From: Streptomyces sp. HB132
GTDB taxonomy: Bacteria; Actinomycetota; Actinomycetes; Streptomycetales; Streptomycetaceae
Assembly (NCBI RefSeq): GCF_016909575.1
Contig: NZ_JAFBGA010000005.1
Location: forward strand, 310,001-374,000
Length of the DNA stretch: 64,000 bases
Reading direction: 5' to 3'
The notes beneath the pieces were generated by a model. That model saw only the letters and a list, made by a program, of their open reading frames with translations, did no database searches and was not told the origin of the DNA. How positions within the stretch are numbered: position 1 is the first letter of the stretch; each line of letters begins with the position of its first letter. Shown piece after piece: positions 33,310 through 42,510 of this stretch. A program made the translations under genes and the position numbers.

Positions 33310-34329
33310 GTGGCAGCGAGACTCAAGGACGTCGCGGCGCTCGCAGGCGTGTCCGTCCGGACCGTCTCCAACGTCGTGAGCAACGCCGCGGCCGTCGCCC
33401 CCGCGACACGCGCCCGGGTCATGGCGGCGGTGGAGGAGCTGGGCTACCGCCCCAACCTCGCCGCCCGCAACCTCCGGCAGGGGCGCACGGGCCTCATCGG
33501 GGTGGTCGTGCCAGAGATCCACTCCCCCTACTTCGGTGCGCTGGCGGGTCTCCTCATCGACGCGGCGCAGGAACGCGGGTGGACGGTCCTCCTGGAACGG
33601 ACCGGAGGGCGGGCCGATCTGGAGCGCCGGCTCCTCGACGGGTCCGAGGGGCATCAGGTGGACGGGATGATCGTCAGCCCGTGGTCGACGTCCCCGTCCG
33701 AGCTGGCCTCGCTCGCGGGAGGTCTGCCTCTCGTCGTCCTGGGGGAGCTGGAGCCCGACGGGGCCATCGACCACGTGGCGCTGGACAACGTGGGGGCCGC
33801 GCGGGACGCGGCTCGCCATCTGGTCGCGACGGGCCGCCGGCGTATCGCGGTGATCGGTCTGCAGTCCGGTCTGGGCCACGGCACGGCGGAACTGCGTGCC
33901 GAGGGCTTCCGGCAGGGCCTGCGGGAAGCGGGCCTGAGTCCGGTGGCCGAGGTGGAGGTGGAGGATCTGCACCGGGCGGAGGGGGCACGGGCCCTGCGCG
34001 AACTGCTGGAGGTGCCCGGATCCGTCGACGCCGTCTTCTGCTTCAGCGACGAACTCGCCCTCGGTGCGCTGCGCGTGGCAGCCGAAGGGGGCCTGCGGGT
34101 GCCGGAGGACCTGGCGCTGATGGGGTTCGACGACATCGAGGACGGCCGCTTCGCCACTCCGTCCCTCACCACGATCGCCCCTGACCGTGAACAGATCGCG
34201 GAGCGTGCCGTGCAGTGCCTGACCGAGCGCGTCCTGGGTCGGTTCGAGGCGCTGCCCGGCCGCCGCGTCGTGGTCCCGCACCGTGTGCTGGCCCGGGAGA
34301 GCACCGGGGCCGCGGCAGCCCAGGGGTGA
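33310..34329 (+). CDS. LacI-family transcriptional regulator
   Basis: A 339-aa repressor with HTH LKDVAALAGVSVRTVSNVV at the N-terminus and a full effector-binding core ending LMGFDDIEDGRFATPSLTT. GTG 33310 is preceded by AGGAG; longer in-frame starts upstream would add an unlikely tail before the HTH. It diverges from the PhyH gene and resembles the LacI protein of the transport operon, so it may recognise similar AACGTT palindromes. Effector is unknown. Confidence 0.92.
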   Translation: MAARLKDVAALAGVSVRTVSNVVSNAAAVAPATRARVMAAVEELGYRPNLAARNLRQGRTGLIGVVVPEIHSPYFGALAGLLIDAAQERGWTVLLERTGGRADLERRLLDGSEGHQVDGMIVSPWSTSPSELASLAGGLPLVVLGELEPDGAIDHVALDNVGAARDAARHLVATGRRRIAVIGLQSGLGHGTAELRAEGFRQGLREAGLSPVAEVEVEDLHRAEGARALRELLEVPGSVDAVFCFSDELALGALRVAAEGGLRVPEDLALMGFDDIEDGRFATPSLTTIAPDREQIAERAVQCLTERVLGRFEALPGRRVVVPHRVLARESTGAAAAQG

Positions 34330-34354
34330 GGGCCGGCGTGCGTCCCGCGAGGGG

Positions 34355-35329
34355 TCAGCCGTACCGGCGCAGGAGCACGTGGAGATAGTCCTCCAGCCGG
34401 CTCGTGAGCAGGGCCGTCGTCAGGTGGGTGTGTCCCAGCTCGCGCCAGGGCCGCGCGACCTTCTCGACGTTCGAGAAGGCGAGGGCGTCCAGGACCCGCC
34501 AGTACAGGTGAGCCGAGGGATCACCGCTCAGGACACCTCCGGCGGCCACGTACAGATCGGCGAGCCGCATTGCTTCCTCCGGGCCGTGCAGGAGAGCCAG
34601 GGCCGTGGAGCAGTGCGCCACGTCGAGGTCCGCCGGCCCCCAGGACGTCTCGACCCAGTCCACGACACCGGTGATCCGTGTGTCGGTGCCGTGTCCGCTG
34701 AAGAGCACGTTGCCGGGGTGGAAGTCGCGGTGCAGGAAGCAGGGCCTGTGGTCCGGGGGGTCACGGCGGATGACGTCGACGGCACGCTGCCACAGGTGCG
34801 ACCGTTCCGTCCCTTCGGGCGGGCTCACTCGTTCCGGTGCGGTCCATGCCTCGTAGGCACGCGGCCGGGCGTCGGCCGGGACACGTACCTGGTGGATGCC
34901 GACGAGTTGGCGCGCCAGGAGCTCCGTCCGCAGTCCCGCGTCCTCCTCGCCCAGGCGCACCGTGCCGGGCAGCAGCGTCATCAGCAACGACGGGTGGTCG
35001 CAGTACCGCGCGGTCGCGTCCACGGCCTCGAACCCGGCCACCGGCACATCGGTCCGCGCGAGGAGCCGCAGGACGTCCGCCTCCCGCGTGAGGAGACCCT
35101 CCGCGTGGCGGACGAAGAAGGGTTCGACGAAGGAGCGCAGCACGAACCACCGTGGAGCGCCCGGCCCGCCGACGCGCAGGCTGCGCATCTCCGAGGTCCA
35201 TCCGCCGCGCAGCCGTCTCGCCGCGTCCACGGGACGGCCCTCACCCACCTGTTCCTCGACCCACGTGCGCGTACGGGACCAGCCTCGGTCGTCGACGCCG
35301 GACTCCGCGAAGGCAACGTGTTCGTCCAT
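34355..35329 (-). CDS. Aminoglycoside phosphotransferase (APH)-fold kinase
   Basis: A 324-aa protein with the APH/choline-kinase fold: the catalytic loop is HRDFHPGNVLF and the metal-binding segment VVDWVETSWGPADLDVAH. Such proteins phosphorylate hydroxyls of small molecules, and many actinomycete members are uncharacterised rather than resistance enzymes. I choose ATG 35329; GTG 35335 adds two residues. It sits convergent to the LacI gene within the glycan locus, but nothing ties it to sugar use. Confidence 0.85.
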   Translation of the reverse strand: MDEHVAFAESGVDDRGWSRTRTWVEEQVGEGRPVDAARRLRGGWTSEMRSLRVGGPGAPRWFVLRSFVEPFFVRHAEGLLTREADVLRLLARTDVPVAGFEAVDATARYCDHPSLLMTLLPGTVRLGEEDAGLRTELLARQLVGIHQVRVPADARPRAYEAWTAPERVSPPEGTERSHLWQRAVDVIRRDPPDHRPCFLHRDFHPGNVLFSGHGTDTRITGVVDWVETSWGPADLDVAHCSTALALLHGPEEAMRLADLYVAAGGVLSGDPSAHLYWRVLDALAFSNVEKVARPWRELGHTHLTTALLTSRLEDYLHVLLRRYG

Positions 35330-35460
35330 GCCCACAACCTATCGATGACCGCAGTCCTGGGGCGGGTCCGTGGGAGAGGGGCGAGGTGACCGGACAGCGC
35401 GGAGCTCCCGGCAGCGCGGCGCGTGCGCACACTGCCGGGAGCGGCCCTGCGGAGTGCTCC

Positions 35461-38400
35461 CTACGGCTGGTCGCCGTCGTGGAGTGCGGTCACCTCCTGG
35501 TCGGTGAGCGCCTTGTCGTACACCTTCACCTGGTCGACGGAGCCGTTCCAGAAGTCGACGTCGTTGCCGGACCACTTGGCGCGGCCGACGGACAGCGAGC
35601 CTGTGCTGACGTCGGCGCTTCCGGCCGCCGCCGTGGAGGCGAGCTCGCCGTCGACGTACAGCTTGATCTCGTCACCGCTGCGCACGCCGACCAGGTGGTA
35701 CCACTGCCCGAGTTCCGGCTTCATCTCCGTCCGGGCCCGGTGGGCGCCCGGGGTCGAGAAGGCGAACCCACCCTGTCCGTACTGGAGGTAGAACGGGTTC
35801 TCCTGGCGTCGGCCGTCCTGGCTGACGACGGTTGCGTAGTTGCCCGGCAGTGCGTCGAGCGACGCCCAGGCCGACACGGTGTAGTCGCCGGTGGTGTCGA
35901 CGACCGGACCGTCGGTCTCGGCGTACTGTCCCGCACCGTCGAACTTCAGCGCCGAACCCTGGACTCCGGGCGTCCAGGACGTGCCCTCGGAGAGGGTGAG
36001 GTCCTTGCCGTTCGGGCCGCTGTCCGCGGCCTCGGTGCCCTGGTTCTCGTCGAGGGACCAGGAAGCACCCCCCTTGATCTCGTCCCGCTCGCCCGCGGCG
36101 GCACCGGCCGCGATGACCTCCTGGTTGATCTTCCGCACCTTGGCGGCGTCGACCTTGATTTCGCGGCGGTCGTACGTCCAGAGCCCGTTGAGCTCGTTCT
36201 CCAGGTCGGTCACCTGGGTGTAGATGGAGCCGGAGAGTTCGGCGCCGGCCGCGTCGAGGTAGTACCTGCGGGTGTTGTCGACGTACTTGGCGGTCAGGGC
36301 GTCCTTGTCGGCGACACCGCTGTAGATCGCGGTGGGGGCACCGGGCCACATGCGGCCGGGGATCCGCAGGGTGAAGCCGCCGTGCTCACCGTCGATAGCC
36401 GCCCGCGTCTCGTCGGGGAAGGCCGGATCGGTGTTGTTGTAGTCGTGGTGGTCGATGATGTCGCCCTTGCCGGAGTCACCCTTGCTGTTGCAGCAGTTGA
36501 CACCGCTGTGGGCACTGACGACGCGCGAGGGGTCGGCCGCCTGGACCTTCTCGGTGATCTTGCCGGTCTCGGTGCGGTCCCACTCTCCCCAGCCCTCGTT
36601 GAAGACGATCCAGGCGCCGATCGAGGGGTAGTTGTGCATCTGCTCCATCATCTCGGCACCCTGGTCGAGGAAGGCCTTCTGGCCCTTCTCGCCGGTGATG
36701 TTGCCGGAGACGAAGTCCTGCCACACCAGGAGACCCAGCTGGTCGGCGTGGTAGTACCAGCGGGCGGGCTCCACCTTGATGTGCTTGCGGACGGAGTTGA
36801 AGCCGAGGTCCTTCTGCGCCTTCAGGTCGAAGACCAGGGCCGCGTCACTGGGCGCGGTGTTCAGGCCGTCGGGGTAGAAGCCCTGGTCGAGCTGGGCGAG
36901 GGAGAAGAAGGGCTTCCCGTTGAGCACCAGCTTCTGGTAGCCGCCGACCTCGGCGACGCCGAAGGAGCGCATGCCGAAGTAGCTGTCGACGGTGTCCTTG
37001 GAGCGGCCGTCCTTGAGGGTGACCTCGAGGTCGTACAGGTACGGGTCGTCCGGCGTCCACAGGTGCTGCTTGGCGACCGGAAGGCTCAGCTCGCTGTTGG
37101 CGGGGCCGGTGACGGTGCCGACGACCTTGCCCTTCTTGTCGCGGGCCACGGCGGTGACACGGGCGGACTTCGAGGCGTCCTCGGAGTTGACCGTCAGGGC
37201 GAGCCGGCCCTTGTCGATGTCCGGCGTCGTCTTCAGGGAGTCGACGGCGGCCGGTGCGACGGGCTCCATCCAGACGGTCTGCCAGATGCCGGAGGACGCG
37301 GTGTAGAAGATTCCGCTGGGGTTGGCTGACTGCTTGCCCGTGGGCTGGTCGGAGCCCGTGGTGTCGGTGACCGCGACCACGATCTCCTGGGGGCCGCCGC
37401 CCTTCAGGGCGTCGGTGATGTCTGCGCTGAAGGCGGTGTAACCGCCGGTGTGCTCGGCCACCTGCTTGCCGTTGACCCAGACCCGCGCCTGATAGTCGAC
37501 GGCACCGAAGTTGAGCTTCAGCCGGTCGTCACCGCCCCGCTTGCCAACCGACCACTTCTTGGGCACCGTGACGAGCTTGCGGTAGAACATGTGGTCTTCG
37601 TGGCGCTCGAGGCCGGAGAGCTGCGACTCGACGGGGTACGGCACGGTGATGCGCTCGTCCAGCGACTTGCCGAAGACCGGCTTCTCTCCGGCGGTGGCTC
37701 CCGCGAACTCCCACGGACCGTTGAGGTTCTTCCAGTCGTCACGCACCTGCTGCGGGCGGGGGTACTCGGGGAGCGGGTTCTTGTGGTCGGCCTTCTCGCC
37801 CCACGGGGTCAGCAGCCGGTGGGTGGAGAGGTTCTTCGCCCTGCGGCTGATCTCGGGAACGGTCTCGTCGCCGTCCTTGAGGCCGCCCTCACCGTCGTAG
37901 ACGAACTTGACCTGCTGGCCCTTCTGGACGGCTGCGCCCAGGGTGACGACGAGAGCCTTGCGGTTGCCGGGAGCCCTGGTGACGGACTTCACGGGCATCG
38001 GCGTGGTGTCCGCCTCGATGGCGAGGTGGTTCTTCACGTCCTCGATGCCGCCGACCTCGTGATCGAAGGCGGCCTGCAGCTTCAGCCCGTTCCCGGCGAC
38101 GCTGAGCCCGACCGGGTAGACCTCGAAGTCGGCGGGCGGGGTGAAGGCGGACTCCGGAACGATCTGCTTGGCGAGCTTCGCGCTCGACCAGCGCAGGAAC
38201 ATGTTCGCCCCGCCGGTGTCCTGGAACATCTCCAGCCGGAACGTGTGCTGCTCACCGGCCTTCAGCGTGACCGGAGCACTGGTCTGCTCCTTGTCCCAGT
38301 CCGGCTCCCAGTGGTCGATGACGGCCTTGTCGTCGATGAAGAGCCGGAAGCCGTTGTCGCCGATGGCGGAGAACGTGTAGTCGCCGTCCTCCGGGGCCTC

Positions 38401-38739
38401 GATCTGCCCCGTCCAGCGGGCGGTGGTGTGCTCGGTCCTTCCGGTGGCCGACTCGAAGGCGCCGGTCAGCCCCGGGAAGTTGATGTCCGGGTCGAGCGCG
38501 GTGGCACCGAGCTTCGCGAAGTCACGGGCGCCGGGGGCGGACATCGCGAAGTACTCGCCCTTGAGGCCGTGCACCTCGGTGGAGGGGTTCTCCGCCGTCA
38601 CCGCGGAGGCCGTGGCGGCGCCCGCTGCGGGGGCTGCGGCAGCGGACGGGACCAGGGTGGCCCCCAGGGGGAGCAGCAGTGCCGCCGTGCAGGCGAGCGT
38701 TCTGAAAATCGTACGCGGGCGGGCTGGTTGTCGTATCAA
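35461..38739 (-). CDS. Secreted multidomain GH2 hydrolase (PA14-GH2-LamG)
   Basis: About 1092 aa, exported by a signal peptide ending near PSAAAAPAAG. A PA14 domain (about 40-175, GLKGEYF to FLRWSS) is followed by an Ig-like segment, GH2 sugar-binding and catalytic domains (NPLPEYPRPQ, IVFNEGWGEWD with the acid/base Glu, IDGEHGG with the nucleophile) and a C-terminal LamG/concanavalin-like domain (ALKFDGAGQYAE). I choose TTG 38739, preceded by GAGGA, because the alternative ATG 38820 puts 27 polar residues before the signal. It is a paralogue of the GH2 at 29849. Exact specificity is unknown. Confidence 0.88.
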   Translation of the reverse strand: MIRQPARPRTIFRTLACTAALLLPLGATLVPSAAAAPAAGAATASAVTAENPSTEVHGLKGEYFAMSAPGARDFAKLGATALDPDINFPGLTGAFESATGRTEHTTARWTGQIEAPEDGDYTFSAIGDNGFRLFIDDKAVIDHWEPDWDKEQTSAPVTLKAGEQHTFRLEMFQDTGGANMFLRWSSAKLAKQIVPESAFTPPADFEVYPVGLSVAGNGLKLQAAFDHEVGGIEDVKNHLAIEADTTPMPVKSVTRAPGNRKALVVTLGAAVQKGQQVKFVYDGEGGLKDGDETVPEISRRAKNLSTHRLLTPWGEKADHKNPLPEYPRPQQVRDDWKNLNGPWEFAGATAGEKPVFGKSLDERITVPYPVESQLSGLERHEDHMFYRKLVTVPKKWSVGKRGGDDRLKLNFGAVDYQARVWVNGKQVAEHTGGYTAFSADITDALKGGGPQEIVVAVTDTTGSDQPTGKQSANPSGIFYTASSGIWQTVWMEPVAPAAVDSLKTTPDIDKGRLALTVNSEDASKSARVTAVARDKKGKVVGTVTGPANSELSLPVAKQHLWTPDDPYLYDLEVTLKDGRSKDTVDSYFGMRSFGVAEVGGYQKLVLNGKPFFSLAQLDQGFYPDGLNTAPSDAALVFDLKAQKDLGFNSVRKHIKVEPARWYYHADQLGLLVWQDFVSGNITGEKGQKAFLDQGAEMMEQMHNYPSIGAWIVFNEGWGEWDRTETGKITEKVQAADPSRVVSAHSGVNCCNSKGDSGKGDIIDHHDYNNTDPAFPDETRAAIDGEHGGFTLRIPGRMWPGAPTAIYSGVADKDALTAKYVDNTRRYYLDAAGAELSGSIYTQVTDLENELNGLWTYDRREIKVDAAKVRKINQEVIAAGAAAGERDEIKGGASWSLDENQGTEAADSGPNGKDLTLSEGTSWTPGVQGSALKFDGAGQYAETDGPVVDTTGDYTVSAWASLDALPGNYATVVSQDGRRQENPFYLQYGQGGFAFSTPGAHRARTEMKPELGQWYHLVGVRSGDEIKLYVDGELASTAAAGSADVSTGSLSVGRAKWSGNDVDFWNGSVDQVKVYDKALTDQEVTALHDGDQP

Positions 38740-38846
38740 GGCGTCGTCCTCGTCGAAGAAGCCGGAGTGCTCCGAACCGCGAAGCACTGCACATAGTCGA
38801 ACATTGAGCCACAGCCCCAAACACCTGACAACGGTCGTGCACGCAG

Positions 38847-38867
38847 AATTTTCAACGATAGAAAATT
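38847..38867. promoter_or_regulatory. Inverted repeat AATTTTC-N7-GAAAATT upstream of GH2
   Basis: AATTTTC, spacer AACGATA, GAAAATT. A 21-bp AT-rich inverted repeat about 108 bp upstream of the TTG start stands out from the GC-rich surroundings. It is a likely operator or promoter element, distinct from the AACGTT sites. Confidence 0.6.
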
Positions 38868-38897
38868 GAGCACCTCCCGGCCCTCGGCGCCGGGCAG

Positions 38898-38940
38898 GCG
38901 GGACCCGGCAGACGGCGTCACGCCGTCCACCGGGTCCCGC
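38898..38940. terminator. Terminator of the GH92 gene
   Basis: GCGGGACCCGG pairs with CCGGGTCCCGC, enclosing an inner ACGGCG-TCA-CGCCGT stem. It lies 20 bp after the GH92 stop on the minus strand. Confidence 0.85.
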
Positions 38941-38959
38941 TGATGGGCCAGTTGGTCCG

Positions 38960-41395
38960 CTACTGCGGAAGACCCGCAGGTCCCGTGGCCCAGGAGGTGT
39001 TCGGCCGGTCGGCGAGCCGGTAGGTCAGCGACCCCCCTCGGGTGACCAGCCGGGCGTCCGCCCAGGACCTGTCCGTCTCCCGTCCGTCGACCCGCACCCC
39101 GTCGATGTACGGATGTGTCGCATCGGCCTGCGGGGCGCTGATGCGGATGTCTCCGCCCTGCGGCCGGTCCAGCACCGCGGACGGGAAGAGCGGCGCCCCG
39201 AGCAGCATCGTGGCGCTGCCGGGCGTCTGCGGATAGATACCCAGGGCCGAGAAGACGTACCAGGCCGACATCGTGCCGAGGTCGTCGTTGCCGGGCAGAC
39301 CGCGCGGGCCGGTCCCGTAGACCGTGTCGACGATCTCGCGCACGGTCTCCTGGGTCTTCCACGGCTGCCCGAGCGCGTTGTAGAGCCAAGGGGCGTGGAT
39401 TCCGGGCTCGTTGGTGGGGTCGTAGCGCAGCGCGTCGCCACCCCTGACCGACCAGGAGCCGTCCGCCTTGTGGAAGAAGGCGTCCAGCCGCTTCGCCGCG
39501 GTGTCGCGGCCGCCCATGGCCTCCGCCAGGCCCTGCACGTCCTGCGGGACCATCCAGGTGTACGTGGCGCTGGTGCCCTGGGCGAAGCCCTTGTCACTGC
39601 CGGGGCTGAAGGGGGTCACCCACGAACCGTCGAGGTTGCGTGCCTGGACGTACCCCGTCGTCCCGGCGCCGTCACCGGCCTGGGGGTTGAACACGTTGCG
39701 CCACCACAGGCCGCGCTCCTCGAAGGCGTCGGCCTCCTCGTCACGTCCGAGGAGACGGGCCCATCGGCCCAGCGCGTGGTCGGCGACCGCGTCCTCCAGG
39801 GTCTCGGCGGCGCCGCCCCAGCAGTGGCAGACGTCCTGGGGTGCGTAGCGGGACTCCAGGTACTGCGCAAGGTTGGGCCGCTGGCCGGTGCACTGGCCGG
39901 GGCATCCGGCGTCCGAGAGGCCGTCGGGGTGGGGCACCGTGGCCTGGCGCGCCAGGGACTCGTAGGCGCCCTCGTAGTCGAAGTTGCGTACGCCCATGGC
40001 GTAGAACGTGGCGAGGGTGGCCGCCGTGGGGTCGCCGGTCATCACGTGCGTGGCACCGTTGACGTGCACCCAGCGGTCCCAGACACCGCCGTTCTGCCGG
40101 GCGAAGTTGTAGAGCGACTGGGCGAAGTCCCCGGCGATCCTCGGTTTGAGGAGGGCCAGGAGCTGGATCTGGGCGCGGTACTGGTCCCAGCCGGAGAAGT
40201 TGCTGTACTGGGCCTTCTGACCGCGCGTCACGCGGTGCGGCTTCCCGTCCATGCCGGGGTAGCGGCCGTCGGTGTCGCTGATCAGGTTCGGCTGCATCAG
40301 TGCGTGGTACAGCGCGGTGTAGAAGGAGGTGCGCTGCGCGTCGCTGCCCCCACCGGTGCGCACGGAGGAGAGCTCCCGGTCCCAGGCGGCGGACCCCGCC
40401 CGGGCGACGTCGCCGACGCTCGCCCTCGGGGCGATCTCCTCGCGGAGGTTGGCCTCGGCGCCGGCCTGGCTGACGTAGGAGATACCGATCCGCATACGGA
40501 CGTCGTCGTCGGCCGCGGTGTCGAAGCCGACCCAGCCACCGGAACCCCGTCCCGCGCGGTCGGCTCCGGTGGCGTATCCCTCGCCGCCGCTCGCGCTGGT
40601 AGCGCCCGGAGAGAGGGTGCCGTCCTTCCAGGTGCCGGTCGAGGAGAAGGCCCGGTCGAAGGACGCGCTGAAGTAGAGCCGGTAGTAGCTCTTGCGGTTG
40701 TTGGTCCCGCCGTTGGCACGCCGGCCGCAGAACGCCCCGGTGAGCACGGAACCGGTCACCTTTCGGCGCGCGGTGTCGATCTCGACCTCGGCATCCTCGC
40801 TGCCGTTGAGGGAGTTGGACACCCGGAAGAGCAGGTTGGCGGGCCTGCCCGCCGGGAAGCTGAAGTCGGCCACGCCCGCGCGCTCACTCACCGCGAGGTC
40901 GGCAGTGGCTCCGGAGTCCAGTCCGACGGTGTAACGGCCCGGCACGGCGCGCTCGTTGTCATGGGAGAAGCCGGACGCGTAGACGGCGTCCTTGGTATCG
41001 GCGGACGGCGAGGAGGTGACGTCGCCGACGAACGGCATGACCGGCACATCACCCGCGGCGCCCGGGTTGCACCCGGCTCCGTTGACGTGGGTGAGGCTCA
41101 GCCCGCGCATGCGGGTGACCCCGTACTCGTAGCCGTTGGCCGCCCCGGTACTCGTCTGGTCGCCCGTGGTGCTCGTCGGCGACCAGGCGATCATGCCGTA
41201 CGGGCGGACCGCTCCGGGATAGGTGTTGCCGCCGTTCGCTGTGCCGATCATGGGATCCACATGGGCGGTGGGACGCGTGACGAGCGCCTCGGCCTGGGCG
41301 GCCGGCGGCACGACGGCGCCTGCGAGCGCGCCGGTGAGGACGATCGCGGCGGAGCGCACGGCGAGGCGCCGGGCCGCGGACGGTCTGGAGGGCAT
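38960..41395 (-). CDS. Secreted GH92 alpha-mannosidase family protein
   Basis: An 811-aa exported enzyme with a signal peptide ending near PPAAQAEA. It spans the full GH92 fold: GGNTYPGAVRPYGMIAWSP near the N-terminus, WDQYRAQIQLLALL, the general-acid region TNEPGIHAPWLYNA and the base region GNDDLGTMSAWYVFSALG. GH92 enzymes are calcium-dependent exo-alpha-mannosidases, mostly alpha-1,2. A perfect GACAACGTTGTC palindrome lies 27 bp upstream of the start, linking it to the glycan regulon. The start ATG 41395 directly gives the signal peptide. Confidence 0.92.
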   Translation of the reverse strand: MPSRPSAARRLAVRSAAIVLTGALAGAVVPPAAQAEALVTRPTAHVDPMIGTANGGNTYPGAVRPYGMIAWSPTSTTGDQTSTGAANGYEYGVTRMRGLSLTHVNGAGCNPGAAGDVPVMPFVGDVTSSPSADTKDAVYASGFSHDNERAVPGRYTVGLDSGATADLAVSERAGVADFSFPAGRPANLLFRVSNSLNGSEDAEVEIDTARRKVTGSVLTGAFCGRRANGGTNNRKSYYRLYFSASFDRAFSSTGTWKDGTLSPGATSASGGEGYATGADRAGRGSGGWVGFDTAADDDVRMRIGISYVSQAGAEANLREEIAPRASVGDVARAGSAAWDRELSSVRTGGGSDAQRTSFYTALYHALMQPNLISDTDGRYPGMDGKPHRVTRGQKAQYSNFSGWDQYRAQIQLLALLKPRIAGDFAQSLYNFARQNGGVWDRWVHVNGATHVMTGDPTAATLATFYAMGVRNFDYEGAYESLARQATVPHPDGLSDAGCPGQCTGQRPNLAQYLESRYAPQDVCHCWGGAAETLEDAVADHALGRWARLLGRDEEADAFEERGLWWRNVFNPQAGDGAGTTGYVQARNLDGSWVTPFSPGSDKGFAQGTSATYTWMVPQDVQGLAEAMGGRDTAAKRLDAFFHKADGSWSVRGGDALRYDPTNEPGIHAPWLYNALGQPWKTQETVREIVDTVYGTGPRGLPGNDDLGTMSAWYVFSALGIYPQTPGSATMLLGAPLFPSAVLDRPQGGDIRISAPQADATHPYIDGVRVDGRETDRSWADARLVTRGGSLTYRLADRPNTSWATGPAGLPQ

Positions 41396-41421
41396 GTTCT
41401 CGGATACCTCCGACAGGTATG

Positions 41422-41433
41422 GACAACGTTGTC
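41422..41433. promoter_or_regulatory. Perfect palindrome GACAACGTTGTC upstream of GH92
   Basis: A 12-bp LacI-type palindrome 27 bp upstream of the GH92 start, where a repressor would block transcription. It shares the AACGTT core with the sites at 27026, 27206 and 33184. Confidence 0.7.
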
Positions 41434-41667
41434 AACCCCGCGCCGACCACGGTGCGGACAGCGTTGAGCGGTGCGGCCGAGCGTAGATCCCCACGGCCCG
41501 CGAGGGAATGCCGCGAACGGATCCGGCCGGTGAACGAGTCGTGAACGGGTACACCGGCCCGGGGCCCGAGCACGACGCGCGCCGCCTGGAGCCGCAATGC
41601 AGGGCCGGTTGTCCTGACACCATGACGGCTGCCTGGCGACGCACCCGAGCCGCAGCGGAGGAGCACC

Positions 41668-42399
41668 GTGATCCACTGGACGTACGCCTTCATCGACCGC
41701 CCCGAGGCGGTGGCCGGCCCCGCCACCGCGTTCTGGAGCGCGGTCACCGGCACGCGCGCCTCCGCGCCGTGGGGCGAACAGGCGGAGTTCACGACGCTCC
41801 TCCCCGACGGGGCCGACGCCTGCCTCGCGGTACAGGCCGTCGGCGGGCGCGGCGGCGCCCATCCGGACCTGGCGGTGGAGGACGCGCCCTCCTTCACCGC
41901 GCGGGCGACGGAGCTGGGTGCCGCGGTGACTGCCCGGCGGACCGGGCTGACGGTACTCCGCTCCCCCGGCGGCCAGCCCTTCTGCGTGGTGCCCCGGCGA
42001 GGTCGGCGCACCCGGCCGCCGGTCCTCACCCACCCGGGCGGCACCACGAGCCGACTGGACCAGCTCTGCCTGGACGTGTCACCGGCGGTGTTCGAGGCCG
42101 AGGTCGGTTTCTGGGCGGCGCTGACGGGCTGGGACGCCCGCCCCGGTGCGTACCCCGAGTTCCGCACGCTCCGTCCGTCCCGGGATATGCCCGTCCACCT
42201 GCTCCTCCAGCGTCTGGACGAGCCGCGCCCCGCCTCGGCGCATCCGGACATCGCGTGCTCGGACCTCGTTGCCGGCCGGGCCCTGCACGAAGGCTTCGGC
42301 GCCGGGTTCGTACGCGAGGGGGACGGATGGACGGTGATGCGGGACCCGGCGGGCGGCATCTACTGCCTCACCGGCCGCGATCCCGTGACGGGCACATAG
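41668..42399 (+). CDS. VOC/glyoxalase-like protein, two-module
   Basis: A 243-aa cytosolic protein with two vicinal-oxygen-chelate-type modules: the first starts TYAFIDRP and includes FWSAVTG; the second repeats the pattern as LDQLCLDVS and FWAALTGWD and ends VMRDPAGGIYCL. Many VOC proteins of this type are resistance or isomerase enzymes, but most are uncharacterised. GTG 41668 is preceded by GGAGGAG. It is monocistronic and diverges from GH92; its link to glycans is doubtful. Confidence 0.82.
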   Translation: MIHWTYAFIDRPEAVAGPATAFWSAVTGTRASAPWGEQAEFTTLLPDGADACLAVQAVGGRGGAHPDLAVEDAPSFTARATELGAAVTARRTGLTVLRSPGGQPFCVVPRRGRRTRPPVLTHPGGTTSRLDQLCLDVSPAVFEAEVGFWAALTGWDARPGAYPEFRTLRPSRDMPVHLLLQRLDEPRPASAHPDIACSDLVAGRALHEGFGAGFVREGDGWTVMRDPAGGIYCLTGRDPVTGT

Positions 42400-42510
42400 C
42401 GGCGACTTCCCGACCGGCTCACGGAATCGGGTCCCTCCCCCGGCGGGCACACCCGGTGGCGCGACGGCGGGCCGCGCCCCTCTGAGCGGGGAGCACGGCC
42501 CGTCGGTGCG

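Noticed and set aside
34355..35329. Calling the APH-fold gene an antibiotic-resistance gene
   Set aside because: Only the general kinase fold is visible; nothing indicates aminoglycoside specificity.
41049..42359. 436-codon minus-strand frame opposite the VOC gene
   Set aside because: It covers the VOC gene and GH92 promoter in antisense, with low-complexity Ser/Arg/Pro content and no family match.
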